A stretch of 64,000 nt of DNA from Suttonella indologenes (GCF_900460215.1 NZ_UHIA01000004.1:1310001-1374000), one strand, 5' to 3'; positions 1 through 8,749 are shown, counted from the stretch's first letter. Notes: generated by a model from the sequence alone, not told the origin. Made by a program: numbers and translations.

Positions 1-39
1 CTGATTTGCTGCGCCGCGCTATTGTTGCTGTGGTTGTAA
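1..39 (+). CDS. 3' end of a gene cut by the window edge
   Basis: Reading frame 1 is open from the first base and ends at a TAA at 37-39. It encodes a strongly hydrophobic tail (residues LICCAALLLLWL), as expected for the last transmembrane segment of a membrane protein. Base composition is GC-rich like the core genes, in contrast to the AT-rich sequence that follows. Thirteen codons are too few to name a family, and the reading frame could be chance. Confidence 0.3.
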   Translation: MICCAALLLLWL

Positions 40-410
40 TGAAAACATCAATAATAGTCGGGCATTGATGCGCCTGACAATGCACGACAATAAGAAATTA
101 CTTTTAATGCTGAATAGGGCAGAAAATCAACAAAAAGTCAAATATTTGATTAATATTGTGCTCAATTTAGAGAATAATGATACCCTGTTTCAGGCAGCCT
201 GGAAACCACGAAAAAACCAAAAAACCGAAATCTACAACAAACGAGACATGCATGATTACTGAAATTGTCCGCTTGAAAAAAACAATTGCAGTAAATGGCA
301 CACGATTTGTCTTCTGATGAAGTAGCGGTTTTGCGAGATAGGTGTCTGGGGATTAAGGAGAATTTGTCGCTTGGAGCGGAGTGGTCTAATTTAATCTATG
401 GAAGTAAAAA
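40..410. other. AT-rich intergenic stretch without a convincing gene
   Basis: About 370 bases of AT-rich sequence lie between the truncated gene at the window start and the nuclease-like gene at 411. Two short open frames occur here (65-262 and 295-420), but neither has a clear ribosome binding site or recognisable motif. The second encodes 41 residues starting MAHDLSSDEVAVLRDR and overlaps the next gene by 10 bases, so it could be a small translated leader or a remnant. The one recognisable signal is the uptake-sequence match at 189-200. Confidence 0.5.
189..200 (-). repeat. Perfect match to a Neisseriaceae DNA uptake sequence dialect (AG-simDUS)
   Basis: The minus strand reads AGGCTGCCTGAA, identical to the 12-base uptake dialect known from Simonsiella-type Neisseriaceae. 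It forms the left arm of an imperfect hairpin (TTTCAGG, three-base loop, CCTGGAAA), the arrangement in which uptake sequences often sit near gene ends in Neisseriaceae. Only this copy was noticed in the window by eye. A chance match to one given 12-mer is improbable in 64 kb but not excluded. Confidence 0.5.
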
Positions 411-1400
411 ATGGATTTAAAAAAATTTGAAGAAAAGATTTCAGAAGTGTTAAAAACAGAATCAGATAATGAACTTATACAGGATTATTTAAAAGAATTG
501 GAGTTAATGTCTCAAGAATTAATTGAAGTAAAAGTTGATATTAAAGATATTCTTACTAAATTATTGAATAGTATTGGTCAGTCAGATTATATCCATCATG
601 CTTGTGAGTTTAGTTTGATTTATCATTTTTTTAAAGAATTTCCAAGTGGGTTTTTATATCAAATACCTAGCCAAGTAGCGAGTACAGGAAATAAAATTGA
701 TACCCCTAAAAATTATGATGTTAAATTTTCTAATAATGGTATAAATTTTCATGTAGAAATAAAAACAATTAAACCAATGTGCTATGATGGCAAAGACCCA
801 ATTAAACTTTTTTTATCGAAGGATAAAATTAAATCTTTATATGAACAAGGTGCTAGAAATTTTAGCCCAAACTTAATGTCAAAAATTAGTAATTTTTTAA
901 AAGATGCTAATAGGCAATTGCCAGAAAAAAAATCATTTAATGATGTAAATATTGTTATCCTGTGTTGTAATGATCTTGATGAATATGCAGATGTACTAGA
1001 ATGTTTGGGAAATGAACAAATAGGTATTTTGCGTGTTAAAAATAAAAATCAAAATTCGGAATTTGTACCAACTAAAGAAGAATTATTTAATATAGATGGT
1101 ATTGTGATATGTAATTTAGGTTTTGAACATCAAGCTTTTTTTAATAGGGGAAAAATATTTAAACTTTATCAATCGGATGATGTTTGTTTAAACGGAAAAG
1201 ACATATGGGGGTATAAGCGTTCAATTCCTGTATTGCCTATGCTGTTTTTTACGAAAAAATTTGAAGAAGATATTGAAAAAACAATTTCTTGTTCGTTTTT
1301 TTCACATACTCCATATTTTTATGATTATTGGAAAAATTATGAGCAACAAGAAGCTTTATTTAAATTATTTAATGATATTATAAATAAAAAAATTAAGTAA
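411..1400 (+). CDS. Putative PD-(D/E)XK nuclease-like protein
   Basis: A 329-residue, very AT-rich gene (codons dominated by AAA, AAT, TTT, TTA) unlike its GC-balanced neighbours, so probably acquired. I do not recognise the family by full length. The visible motif is Asp103 followed 13 residues later by Glu116-Ile-Lys118 (context NYDVKF ... FHVEIKTIK), on predicted beta strands. This is the D-(x)n-E-x-K active-site pattern of the PD-(D/E)XK nuclease fold used by many restriction enzymes and repair nucleases. The N-terminal ~55 residues are helical and charged. The start is supported by GGAAG six bases upstream. No methyltransferase or specificity gene is visible on either side. A role as a stand-alone or orphan restriction endonuclease is inference. 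Confidence 0.55.
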   Translation: MDLKKFEEKISEVLKTESDNELIQDYLKELELMSQELIEVKVDIKDILTKLLNSIGQSDYIHHACEFSLIYHFFKEFPSGFLYQIPSQVASTGNKIDTPKNYDVKFSNNGINFHVEIKTIKPMCYDGKDPIKLFLSKDKIKSLYEQGARNFSPNLMSKISNFLKDANRQLPEKKSFNDVNIVILCCNDLDEYADVLECLGNEQIGILRVKNKNQNSEFVPTKEELFNIDGIVICNLGFEHQAFFNRGKIFKLYQSDDVCLNGKDIWGYKRSIPVLPMLFFTKKFEEDIEKTISCSFFSHTPYFYDYWKNYEQQEALFKLFNDIINKKIK

Positions 1401-1430
1401 TTAATAGGCGTAGATATCTTTTTATACTGC

Positions 1431-1459
1431 TTTGCCTGTCTGCCGCCCTGCGGTATGAT
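1431..1459 (+). promoter_or_regulatory. Possible promoter for dat-holC
   Basis: TTTGCC at 1431-1436 and TATGAT at 1454-1459, separated by 17 bases, lie about 25 bases before the dat start. The -35 is poor and the -10 is good. Sequence match only. Confidence 0.35.
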
Positions 1460-1483
1460 GCACTTTTTTGCGGAGTTAGTTTG

Positions 1484-2338
1484 ATGAATAATTGTATTGC
1501 TTATGTGAACGGCGAATACTGTAAAGCCGAAGATGCCAAGATTTCTATTTTCGACCGCGGTTTTTTAATGGGCGATGCCGTCTATGAGGTGAGCGCGGTT
1601 ATCAAGGGGTGTTTGATTGACAATGAACCGCATCTTGACCGTCTGTTCCGTTCTTTGGGCGAGCTGAATATGCCCAGTCCCGCCAATCGTGCAGAGATTA
1701 TTCGTATTCAAAAGGAAGTTATTTCGCGCAATCAGCTGGATAACGGTGAGGTCTATTTGCAAATCACGCGCGGCAGCGGTCCCCGCGATTTCCTGATTAA
1801 GGAAGATATGCAGCCTAATTTAGTGATGTTTCCGCTCTTTTTTGATCCGCTCAATGCCGATAATCGGGGGATTGCGGTGCAAACGCTGCCCGATATCCGC
1901 TGGCTGCGCCGCGATATCAAAACGACGCAGCTGCTGGCGCAGTCGCTGGCGCGCTCGATTGCCGCGCATCATGGTTTTGACGATGCTTGGATGGTCGATA
2001 GCGAGGGTTATGTAACCGAAGGCAGCGCGAATAATGCCTATATTGTCAAAGGCGACCGCATTTTTACCCGCTATGCGAATAATGAGATTTTAAACGGCAT
2101 TACGCGCCGCACGATGTTCGGCATTATCAAGGAGATGGGGCTGACGGTGGTGGAGCAGGCTTTCACGCCTAGAGAGGCGATTTTGGCGGATGAGGCTTTT
2201 ATTACTTCCGCCGGCAATTGGGCTACGCCTGTGGTTAATATCGACGGCGAGATGATTGGCAATGGACAGGCGGGAGCGGTTACTTTGGAATTGCGCCGCC
2301 GCTATATTACCGCGCTTGAGCAGCTTAGCAGCGAATGA
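1484..2338 (+). CDS. dat: D-amino acid (D-alanine) aminotransferase, fold class IV
   Basis: The 284-residue product matches class IV PLP-dependent aminotransferases of the D-alanine transaminase type, which interconvert D-alanine and 2-oxoglutarate with pyruvate and D-glutamate to supply peptidoglycan precursors. Seen: the N-terminal VNGEY...SIFDRGFLMGDAVYE block, the PLP lysine at about 146 (DIKTTQLLAQS) and the glutamate region EGYVTEGSANN near 179. Length equals the usual ~280. A TTG at 1481 is also possible, but ATG 1484 is preferred with GGAG eight bases upstream. The stop overlaps the holC start by four bases (ATGA), implying translational coupling. Class IV members are hard to separate, so branched-chain or 4-amino-4-deoxychorismate specificity cannot be fully excluded. 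Confidence 0.85.
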   Translation: MNNCIAYVNGEYCKAEDAKISIFDRGFLMGDAVYEVSAVIKGCLIDNEPHLDRLFRSLGELNMPSPANRAEIIRIQKEVISRNQLDNGEVYLQITRGSGPRDFLIKEDMQPNLVMFPLFFDPLNADNRGIAVQTLPDIRWLRRDIKTTQLLAQSLARSIAAHHGFDDAWMVDSEGYVTEGSANNAYIVKGDRIFTRYANNEILNGITRRTMFGIIKEMGLTVVEQAFTPREAILADEAFITSAGNWATPVVNIDGEMIGNGQAGAVTLELRRRYITALEQLSSE

Positions 2339-2778
2339 GTCAGCCGCTGGTACGTTTTTATGTCTTTGCCCATGCGCAGACGCAGGCACGTTATCGTCTG
2401 GTCTGCCAATTGGCGGATAAGGCTTTGACGCAGGCGCAGCGCGTCTTCATTCTGTGTGCGGATGAGGCGATGTGCCATGCGCTAGATGTGTATTTGTGGC
2501 AGTATCCCGAGCAGGCTTTTTTGCCGCATGCCGTGGTCGGCAGCGCAGAGGCGGATGAGGCGAAGATTTTGCTTGCCGCCGCGCCGAATCGCGCCGGCGA
2601 CTGCGATGTGCTGATTAATTTAAGTTTGGAAACGCAGACGGATATACCGCGCGCCTGTTCGCGCATTTTTGAGATTGTGATTCAAGAGCCGCAGGTTTTG
2701 GCTGCCACGCGCAGGCGCTATAAGCATTATCAGGAAAGAGAATTATCGCTGGAAACGCATCATTTGAAAAGCGAATAA
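2335..2778 (+). CDS. holC: DNA polymerase III subunit chi
   Basis: The 147-residue product has the HolC fold signature: a basic N-terminal strand (VRFYVFAHAQ), a region following the LCADEAMCHALDVYLW pattern, and the FLPHAV and CDVLINL strands typical of chi. Chi joins psi in the clamp-loader complex and contacts single-stranded-DNA-binding protein during lagging-strand synthesis. It overlaps the end of dat by four bases. In many gammaproteobacteria holC instead follows pepA, so the pairing with an aminotransferase is unusual but harmless. A candidate partner psi lies at 46511-47215. Confidence 0.85.
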   Translation: MSQPLVRFYVFAHAQTQARYRLVCQLADKALTQAQRVFILCADEAMCHALDVYLWQYPEQAFLPHAVVGSAEADEAKILLAAAPNRAGDCDVLINLSLETQTDIPRACSRIFEIVIQEPQVLAATRRRYKHYQERELSLETHHLKSE

Positions 2779-2781
2779 AAA

Positions 2782-2804
2782 AGCCGCTTTTACGCGGCTA
2801 TTAA
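2782..2804. terminator. Hairpin between converging holC and nlpE-like genes
   Basis: AGCCGC (2782-2787) and GCGGCT (2794-2799) form a six-base-pair stem with a six-base loop just after the holC stop. The A-run before it and T-rich sequence around it let it work on either strand for the converging genes. Confidence 0.6.
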
Positions 2805-2824
2805 CTCAAATGCTTATCCAAAAA

Positions 2825-3298
2825 CTAATCCGTTTTTTCCAGAATAAAATCTTTGCGGTTGGCGGTAGTTACCGGTTTGCCATTGGCGCCCATCAGCTCC
2901 ATGAAGCCGTCGCCGATACGGAAGACTCTTTTACTATCCGTGCCTTGTAATTGGATATGGCTGTTATCGCTGAGCCAGACGAATTTGCCTTCGCTTTTCT
3001 TATCAATGTCTTCGCGTCCCAGTTCGCGCGTGCGTAAGCTGAAGCTCATGTCGGGCTTGATGGTGAGCATGGTGGCAATACCTTCACAGCTCGTGCAAGG
3101 GAAAATGCCTTGATAAACACCTGTCCATTGCAATTTTTGCCGCGCATTGGCTACTTCGGCGTAATTGGCGCCGGCGGCTAAGCTTGCTATGGCTTTGTTA
3201 CTTTGCTGAGTGCCTGTATCTGTGCTGCTACAAGCACTTAATACAAGGCTGAGGCTTAATAATGCCATGTAGGCGCTGCGTGTGTTTTTTTGCATCAT
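2825..3298 (-). CDS. NlpE-like copper/envelope-stress lipoprotein (N-terminal domain only)
   Basis: A 157-residue secreted lipoprotein. The N-terminus has a signal peptide ending in a lipobox (SLVLSAC, Cys about 23). After a low-complexity linker comes the NlpE N-terminal domain: WTGVYQGIFPCTSCEGI, with the family's CxxC pair, then TMLTIKPDMSFSLRTRELG and a C-terminal beta strand region. NlpE sits in the outer membrane and signals surface sensing or copper stress to Cpx in enterics. This protein lacks the second (OB-fold) domain, as in many short NlpE-like proteins. Tandem ATGs at 3298 and 3295 are both possible starts. No Cpx genes are visible here, so a signalling role is not shown. Confidence 0.8.
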   Translation of the reverse strand: MMQKNTRSAYMALLSLSLVLSACSSTDTGTQQSNKAIASLAAGANYAEVANARQKLQWTGVYQGIFPCTSCEGIATMLTIKPDMSFSLRTRELGREDIDKKSEGKFVWLSDNSHIQLQGTDSKRVFRIGDGFMELMGANGKPVTTANRKDFILEKTD

Positions 3299-3359
3299 TA
3301 TTCTCTTCTGGTTTTATTAGGCAAGCAACATCGCGCTGTGCTTGCAATCGCGAGCGCAC

Positions 3360-3389
3360 ATCTTAGCCTTAATGCACTTTGACTGACAA
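3360..3389 (-). promoter_or_regulatory. Possible promoter for the NlpE-like gene
   Basis: On the minus strand TTGTCA (3384-3389) and TAAGAT (3360-3365) are separated by 18 bases, about 60 bases upstream of the lipoprotein start. Consensus resemblance only. Confidence 0.4.
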
Positions 3390-3478
3390 GAGCGAACACC
3401 AAATTATTCATCTATTTTTCAATATGTTGCATAAATACAACAGAGGATTAAAAATAAGAATTTGTTTTTAATCGATTC

Positions 3479-5233
3479 TTATAGTTTGTTGTAATCGCGA
3501 AACAGATGTTTCATAAATTCGCGATAATTGCGAATGCCGAGCGTCTTGCACAAATTACGGAAGGCGATATAGGTGCTGTCGAAGATATTGTATTGCCCCC
3601 CCAGCTGCCGCCAATACGGAGTTTTGCGCAATTTGCGCCGCACATGCGGCTTCATGCCGATTAAATACAAATCGCCGCCGTTTTCTTGCAGTCTTTGCTT
3701 TTCCGCCACCAGCATTTCAATGCCCGAAACATCAAGCAAATTCATGCCTTCGGTCAGCAAAACCACATGTTGCCAGCCGCGGCCTTTGCTTAAATCCGCT
3801 AGAGTATTTTGCACATGATTGACCGCGCCGAAAAATAAAGAACCGTCTAGGCGCAATACCGTGAGTTTCACCGGTGCTACACCCTCTTCAAATACCGGTT
3901 GTACGCTGGAAAAATCCACCAAACTCAATAAAGGATGCGAGGTTTTTTGCAAATAGAGAACTAATGACAGAATGACGCCCGCGTAAATGGCGAATTCCAG
4001 ATTTAAGAATAAAGTGGAGAGGAAAGTCACCACAATAATCGAAAATTCATTGCGGCTGCTTTTGGCAATCAATTTGATATGAGAGAAATCAAAGAGATTA
4101 TAGCCTGCCAAGACGATGGTCGCCGCCATTGCCGGCAGCGGCAGATAGCGCGTTATCCAAGGGATGAAAAACAATACCGCGATAATAATCAAAGAGGTAA
4201 ACAGCAATGCCAAGGGCGTGCGCGCGCCGGCATCGTAATTGATGGCGCTGCGGTTAAACGAGCCCGAGCCAACATAGCAGGAGCAACAGCTGCCGACCAG
4301 ATTCGACAAGCCCTGCCCGAAAAATTCCTGATTGCTGTCAATTCTTTGATGCGAACGAATGGCGATGGAACGCGCAATCGAGACCGCTTCAATCAATCCC
4401 AATAATGCCAAGGCGAAGGCGGAGGGAAACATATTGGCGAATAAGCCGAAATCTAAACTTGGCAGGCCGATTTGCGGTAAAGCGGCGGGCAATGCCCCCA
4501 AACGCTCGACTTCTTTTGTGTAATCGCCTAATAAGACGCAGACAATACTGCCGACCAACATGCCGATCAGCATATGCGGATAAGACCGCTTGATACGGCG
4601 CACTGCAATCGCGCTGCATAAGGTCGCCGCCGCTACTAAGACGCTCGGCAGATGTATATGCGGCAATTGCGCCCACAGCGCAGGCAGTTTTTCTAAAAAA
4701 GACAAGCCCTGCGTGAGGCTGACCCCCAAAGCGGTGGACAATTGACTCATCACAATCAAAAGCCCTGCGCCGGCGGTAAAGCCGATAATCACGGTATGCG
4801 AGATAAAATTGACCAAACTGCCGAAGCGGAACAAGCCGAAAGATAATTGAATCAACCCGACCATAAACATCAGCGATAAAGACAAGCCGATATAATGCGG
4901 ACTGCCGATAACGGCATAATTGCTGACAATCCCCGGTATGACGATAGAAAGCGCCACTGTCGGCCCGCTGACCATATGCCAAGAAGAACCGAAAAAGCCG
5001 GCAATAAGTTGCACCACAATCGCGCTGTATAAGCCGAACTCAGGCGGCAAACCGGCAATCATGGCGAAAGCGATGCCCTGCGGCAGCACCATCACCGCTC
5101 CTGTCAGCCCGGCCCAAAAATCATATCGAATCGTGCGTCCATTGCTGATGCCCAGCCAAGCGCGCATGGCGAATAGCATGGAAAATAAGCGGATAAGGTA
5201 TTGAATGGCGGCGTGTTTAATCTCTGTCCACAT
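3479..5233 (-). CDS. SulP-family anion (sulfate/bicarbonate-type) transporter with STAS domain
   Basis: From ATG 5233 the product is 584 residues, the usual SulP length. The frame stays open further upstream but would overlap the smc promoter and start, so the inner ATG (MWTEIKHAA) is preferred although its ribosome site is weak. Seen: the SulP signature after the first helices (AGLTGAVMVLPQGIAFAMIAGLPPEFGLYSA), about 11-12 hydrophobic segments, and a cytoplasmic STAS domain over the last ~130 residues (LTEGMNLLDVSGIEMLVAE). SulP proteins move sulfate, bicarbonate or other anions across the inner membrane; the substrate cannot be read from sequence. It is divergent from smc and stands alone. 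Confidence 0.85.
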   Translation of the reverse strand: MWTEIKHAAIQYLIRLFSMLFAMRAWLGISNGRTIRYDFWAGLTGAVMVLPQGIAFAMIAGLPPEFGLYSAIVVQLIAGFFGSSWHMVSGPTVALSIVIPGIVSNYAVIGSPHYIGLSLSLMFMVGLIQLSFGLFRFGSLVNFISHTVIIGFTAGAGLLIVMSQLSTALGVSLTQGLSFLEKLPALWAQLPHIHLPSVLVAAATLCSAIAVRRIKRSYPHMLIGMLVGSIVCVLLGDYTKEVERLGALPAALPQIGLPSLDFGLFANMFPSAFALALLGLIEAVSIARSIAIRSHQRIDSNQEFFGQGLSNLVGSCCSCYVGSGSFNRSAINYDAGARTPLALLFTSLIIIAVLFFIPWITRYLPLPAMAATIVLAGYNLFDFSHIKLIAKSSRNEFSIIVVTFLSTLFLNLEFAIYAGVILSLVLYLQKTSHPLLSLVDFSSVQPVFEEGVAPVKLTVLRLDGSLFFGAVNHVQNTLADLSKGRGWQHVVLLTEGMNLLDVSGIEMLVAEKQRLQENGGDLYLIGMKPHVRRKLRKTPYWRQLGGQYNIFDSTYIAFRNLCKTLGIRNYREFMKHLFRDYNKL

Positions 5234-5303
5234 ATTAAGGCGGGGAAAAATAAAAGAATATGAATATGATATAGATAAAGCCGCTGCAAAGCTAGACAGA
5301 AAT

Positions 5304-5339
5304 CGCCGCTGCTGCAAGCGGCGGCTTTTCCAGTATAAT
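5304..5339 (+). promoter_or_regulatory. smc promoter with overlapping hairpin
   Basis: A perfect TATAAT (5334-5339) lies 26 bases before the smc ATG. CTGCAA at 5312-5317 with 16-base spacing is the best -35. A GC-rich inverted repeat (CGCCGCT 5304-5310 / AGCGGCG 5317-5323) covers the -35 region and could be an operator or a structural element. No ribosome binding site is visible before the smc ATG. Confidence 0.5.
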
Positions 5340-5365
5340 GCGCGGCTTTTTACGACGACGACACT

Positions 5366-8300
5366 ATGCGCCTGACCGCTATCCGCCTTGCCGGATTCAA
5401 ATCTTTTGCCGATAACACGGTATTTCCCGTTGATGCGCCGGTTACCGGCATAATCGGACCCAACGGCTGCGGCAAATCCAATATCATTGATGCGGTACGC
5501 TGGGTGTTGGGCGAAAGCGCGGCAAAACAATTGCGCGGACAATCGCTGACCGATGTGATTTTCGGCGGTGCAAAATCACGCCGCGCCAGCGGCATGGCAA
5601 CGGTTGCCCTGCACTTTGATAATAGCGCAGGCGCCGCCGGCGGCGCTTTTGCCGAATACGGCGAGATTGTGGTGCAGCGCCGTGTCAGCTCGGACGGCGA
5701 GTCGCATTACAGCATCAATCAGCAGCGTTGCCGGCGCAAAGATGTAGTCGAGCTGCTGCAAGGTACAGGCGTCGGCGCGCGCAGCTATGCCGTCATCGAA
5801 CAAGGCATGGTCAGCCGCATCGTCGAATCCAAACCGGAAGAATTGCGCGCCTTTATTGAAGAAGCGGCGGGCATCGGCGTGTATAAAAGTCGGCGCAAAG
5901 ACAGCGAAAAGCGCATGGAGCAAACGCGCGAACATTTGGCGCGCCATGACGACCGCCTCGAGCAATTGGCGAAGCAGCGCCAGCGTTTGGGACAAGAGGC
6001 GGAAACAGCGAGGATTTATCGCGAATATCAAAGCGAACACAGCGAATTGAGCCACCGCCTTGCCAGTTGGAAAATCAACCGCCTGCAATTGCAAATCGCC
6101 CATGTGGACAAGGATTACCAACAAGAAGAACAGGCACTTGCCGATGCCATGATTGCCGAAGAGCAAGCCAATCAAGCCGCCGAAGCGGCGCAGCAGCAGG
6201 CACAAACCGCACGTCAAGACTATGATAGACAGCGGCAGCATCGTGAACAGCAGCAAGCTCAGTTACGCCAACAAGAACAGCAACTGCATCAGCAACAGCA
6301 GCAAGCTCAACATTTGGCGCAGCGCATTGCCGAAGCGCAAACGCGTTTGCAACGTTTTAACAGCCAATTGCAAGCCGATGACCATGAAACTCTTGCTTGG
6401 CAAGCCGACAGCGACAGCAAAAGCAGCGCGCTGAAGCAGATTGAGCAAGATATTGTGCAATATCAATCCTCAGTCGCAGAGGCGGAACAAGCGCAGCAAA
6501 GCCGTCATGCCGCCTATGAAGAAGCGCGGCAATTGCACAATCGCCTGCAATTTCGCATCGAACGCGCCGCCCAACGCAGCCAAGAAGCCAAAGCGCGGCA
6601 AGAAAAACTGCATGAACGCTTAGGGCAGCAGCAACAGGAAGCGGGCGAGGATGAAGAGCAGCAATTTGCCTTAGAAGAAAATCAAATGGCGATAGAAAGT
6701 CTGCAAATCGCCTTAGAGCACAGTCAAGCCGTATATGAAAGCGCTCAAGAAACGCGCGCAAGCTGTCAAGCAGCCGCCGCCAATGCCGCTGCACAATTCA
6801 GCGATGCCGACAAGCAACTGCAAGCGATTAAGCACCGCCTGCAAGCCCTCGCCGATTGGCTGCCGCAGCAGCATAATGATACAGATAACGGCGGCGAAGC
6901 CCTCTATCAGCGATTAACCATTAGCGCGCAATGGCAAACTGCCATCGAACGCCATTTTGCCGCGCGCCTTAACAGCAGCATTAACCACATTCCCAATGCC
7001 GAAGGCATTTTGGCGGCGGGCAGCGCGCCTGCTGCTTGGCAAGACATTATTGACAGCCCTGCCGCCTTGGGCGCCTTGCTCGCCTATCTGCAGCCTTTGG
7101 CGCAATACGATGCAGACATTGCACGCGAACAATTGCCGGCAGGACAATATTTCCTCAGCCTTGACGGCAGCATCATCGGACAAGACGCCTATCTGCCCGC
7201 CCTCGCCCACGACAATCAAGGCTTGATGCAGCGCCTTGCCGAGCTGCAAGACTTAGAAGCCCGACAAGAAGCGCAAAAACAGCGATTGGCTGAATGCGGC
7301 GCCGCAATGGACAGCGCTGAGCAGCGTTTGATGCAGGCGCGCGAGGCGGAAAAACAAGCCCAACAAGCCTTATCTGCCCAAGAAAAACAATTGCAAGGAC
7401 TTCAGCATCAGCAGCAATTGCTGCGCCAAAGCGCCGAACATCAGCGCAATTTGCGCGCCAAAGAAGCACAAGCACGGCTTGCCCTGCAAGAAGACATTGC
7501 CGCCGCCGAACAAGTTTATCAAGATGCCCAGCAGGAACTGGCGGAAGCGCAGCGCGAAAGCGCCCATTTAAGCGATATCGGCAGCTTAGAACAGGCGCGT
7601 GACCAAGCAAATGAAGCATTGAAAAAGGCACAAACGGCGCTGCGCGAACAGGAAAATCTCCGTCAGCAGATTGCCCAAGACATTCACACTCTGCAAACGC
7701 AAATTGAAGCGCAAAGCCGTCAGCAGCAACGCTTGACCCGCGAAATTCAGGACAACCGCCGCCAAATCGAGACTTGGCAGCAGGAAGCGGAAGAATTGCA
7801 ATACTTAATGGAAGAACAGCAGCTCAGTCTTGAAAACAGCCGCTTAATCGATGAAGACAGCGAAGCCGCCTATCAAAGCGCCCTCGCCGCTTGGGATAGC
7901 AGCCAAATCGCCCTGCAAGACGCCAAAGAGCGGCAAAGCGCCGGTGTGCACGCGCGCCAGCTCGCCGCAGAACGTTTGGACAACCGCCATGAACGTCTGG
8001 AGAATCTGGAAAACCAATTGCAGCAGCAATTAGCCGCTATCCAACAAGACGATCGCCCGATTATCGCTTTCGCCGCCGATGAGACAATAGATGAAAACGC
8101 GCTCAATACGCGGATTCGCGGCTTAAAAAATGCGATGGACAAACTGGGCGCAGTCAATCTCGCCGCCGTCGAAGCCTTCAAGCAAAGCGACAGCGAATAT
8201 CAAAGTCTGCACCAGCAATGCGAAGATTTGCGCAATACCCTCAATATGCTCACACAGGCGATTGCCGTATTGGACAATGAAACGCGCAGCCGCCTCAGCA

Positions 8301-8749
8301 GCACCTTTGACAGCGTCAATGCCTATTTCAGCGAGTACTTCCCTCTGCTCTTTCGCGGCGGCGAAGGCAAAATGCAATGGACGCAAGGCGATATTTTGGA
8401 AGCCGGCATCAGTTTGGTAGTGCGTCCACCGGGGAAAAAGGTTAAAAATCTCAGCGTATTATCCGGCGGCGAAAAAGCGCTTACCGCGGTTGCCCTCGTA
8501 TTTGCTTTCTTCAAACTCAATCCGGCGCCCTTCTGCCTGCTGGATGAAATCGACGCGCCGTTGGATGATGCCAATGTCGGCCGCCTCTGCGCCCTGTTGC
8601 GCGAAATGTCGCTTAATACGCAATTCATCATGATTACCCACCATAAGCGCTCTATGCAGTCTTGCGACCGCCTAATCGGCGTTACCATGAGCGAACCGGG
8701 CGTGTCGCGTTTGGTCTCGGTCAAATTTGAAGACGTGGCAGAAAAATAA
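5366..8749 (+). CDS. smc: Chromosome segregation protein SMC
   Basis: The 1127-residue product has full SMC architecture. The N-terminal ATPase half carries the family start RLTAIRLAGFKSF and a Walker A motif GPNGCGKSN at about 31-39. Two long Q/A/E-rich coiled coils (about 165-500 and 660-960) flank a hinge (about 510-650). The C-terminal half has the ABC signature LSGGEKAL near 1032 and Walker B CLLDEIDAPLDD near 1056. SMC dimers with ScpAB compact and resolve the chromosome; most enterics use MukB instead, so SMC argues against an Enterobacterales or Pasteurellales host. scpA and scpB are not in the window. The gene is monocistronic and contains only one GGCC site in 3.4 kb. Confidence 0.95.
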   Translation: MRLTAIRLAGFKSFADNTVFPVDAPVTGIIGPNGCGKSNIIDAVRWVLGESAAKQLRGQSLTDVIFGGAKSRRASGMATVALHFDNSAGAAGGAFAEYGEIVVQRRVSSDGESHYSINQQRCRRKDVVELLQGTGVGARSYAVIEQGMVSRIVESKPEELRAFIEEAAGIGVYKSRRKDSEKRMEQTREHLARHDDRLEQLAKQRQRLGQEAETARIYREYQSEHSELSHRLASWKINRLQLQIAHVDKDYQQEEQALADAMIAEEQANQAAEAAQQQAQTARQDYDRQRQHREQQQAQLRQQEQQLHQQQQQAQHLAQRIAEAQTRLQRFNSQLQADDHETLAWQADSDSKSSALKQIEQDIVQYQSSVAEAEQAQQSRHAAYEEARQLHNRLQFRIERAAQRSQEAKARQEKLHERLGQQQQEAGEDEEQQFALEENQMAIESLQIALEHSQAVYESAQETRASCQAAAANAAAQFSDADKQLQAIKHRLQALADWLPQQHNDTDNGGEALYQRLTISAQWQTAIERHFAARLNSSINHIPNAEGILAAGSAPAAWQDIIDSPAALGALLAYLQPLAQYDADIAREQLPAGQYFLSLDGSIIGQDAYLPALAHDNQGLMQRLAELQDLEARQEAQKQRLAECGAAMDSAEQRLMQAREAEKQAQQALSAQEKQLQGLQHQQQLLRQSAEHQRNLRAKEAQARLALQEDIAAAEQVYQDAQQELAEAQRESAHLSDIGSLEQARDQANEALKKAQTALREQENLRQQIAQDIHTLQTQIEAQSRQQQRLTREIQDNRRQIETWQQEAEELQYLMEEQQLSLENSRLIDEDSEAAYQSALAAWDSSQIALQDAKERQSAGVHARQLAAERLDNRHERLENLENQLQQQLAAIQQDDRPIIAFAADETIDENALNTRIRGLKNAMDKLGAVNLAAVEAFKQSDSEYQSLHQQCEDLRNTLNMLTQAIAVLDNETRSRLSSTFDSVNAYFSEYFPLLFRGGEGKMQWTQGDILEAGISLVVRPPGKKVKNLSVLSGGEKALTAVALVFAFFKLNPAPFCLLDEIDAPLDDANVGRLCALLREMSLNTQFIMITHHKRSMQSCDRLIGVTMSEPGVSRLVSVKFEDVAEK

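Noticed and set aside
65..262. 65-codon open frame near the window start
   Set aside because: No ribosome site, no motif, AT-rich sequence and an uptake-sequence hairpin within it; more likely non-coding.
5234..5542. Upstream extension of the SulP transporter frame
   Set aside because: The extra ~100 codons overlap the smc promoter and start on the other strand and show no transporter sequence; it is a shadow of smc.
6153..8724. Many long open frames opposite and beside smc
   Set aside because: They arise from the repetitive CAG/GCG-rich coiled-coil coding of smc and have no protein-like features of their own.
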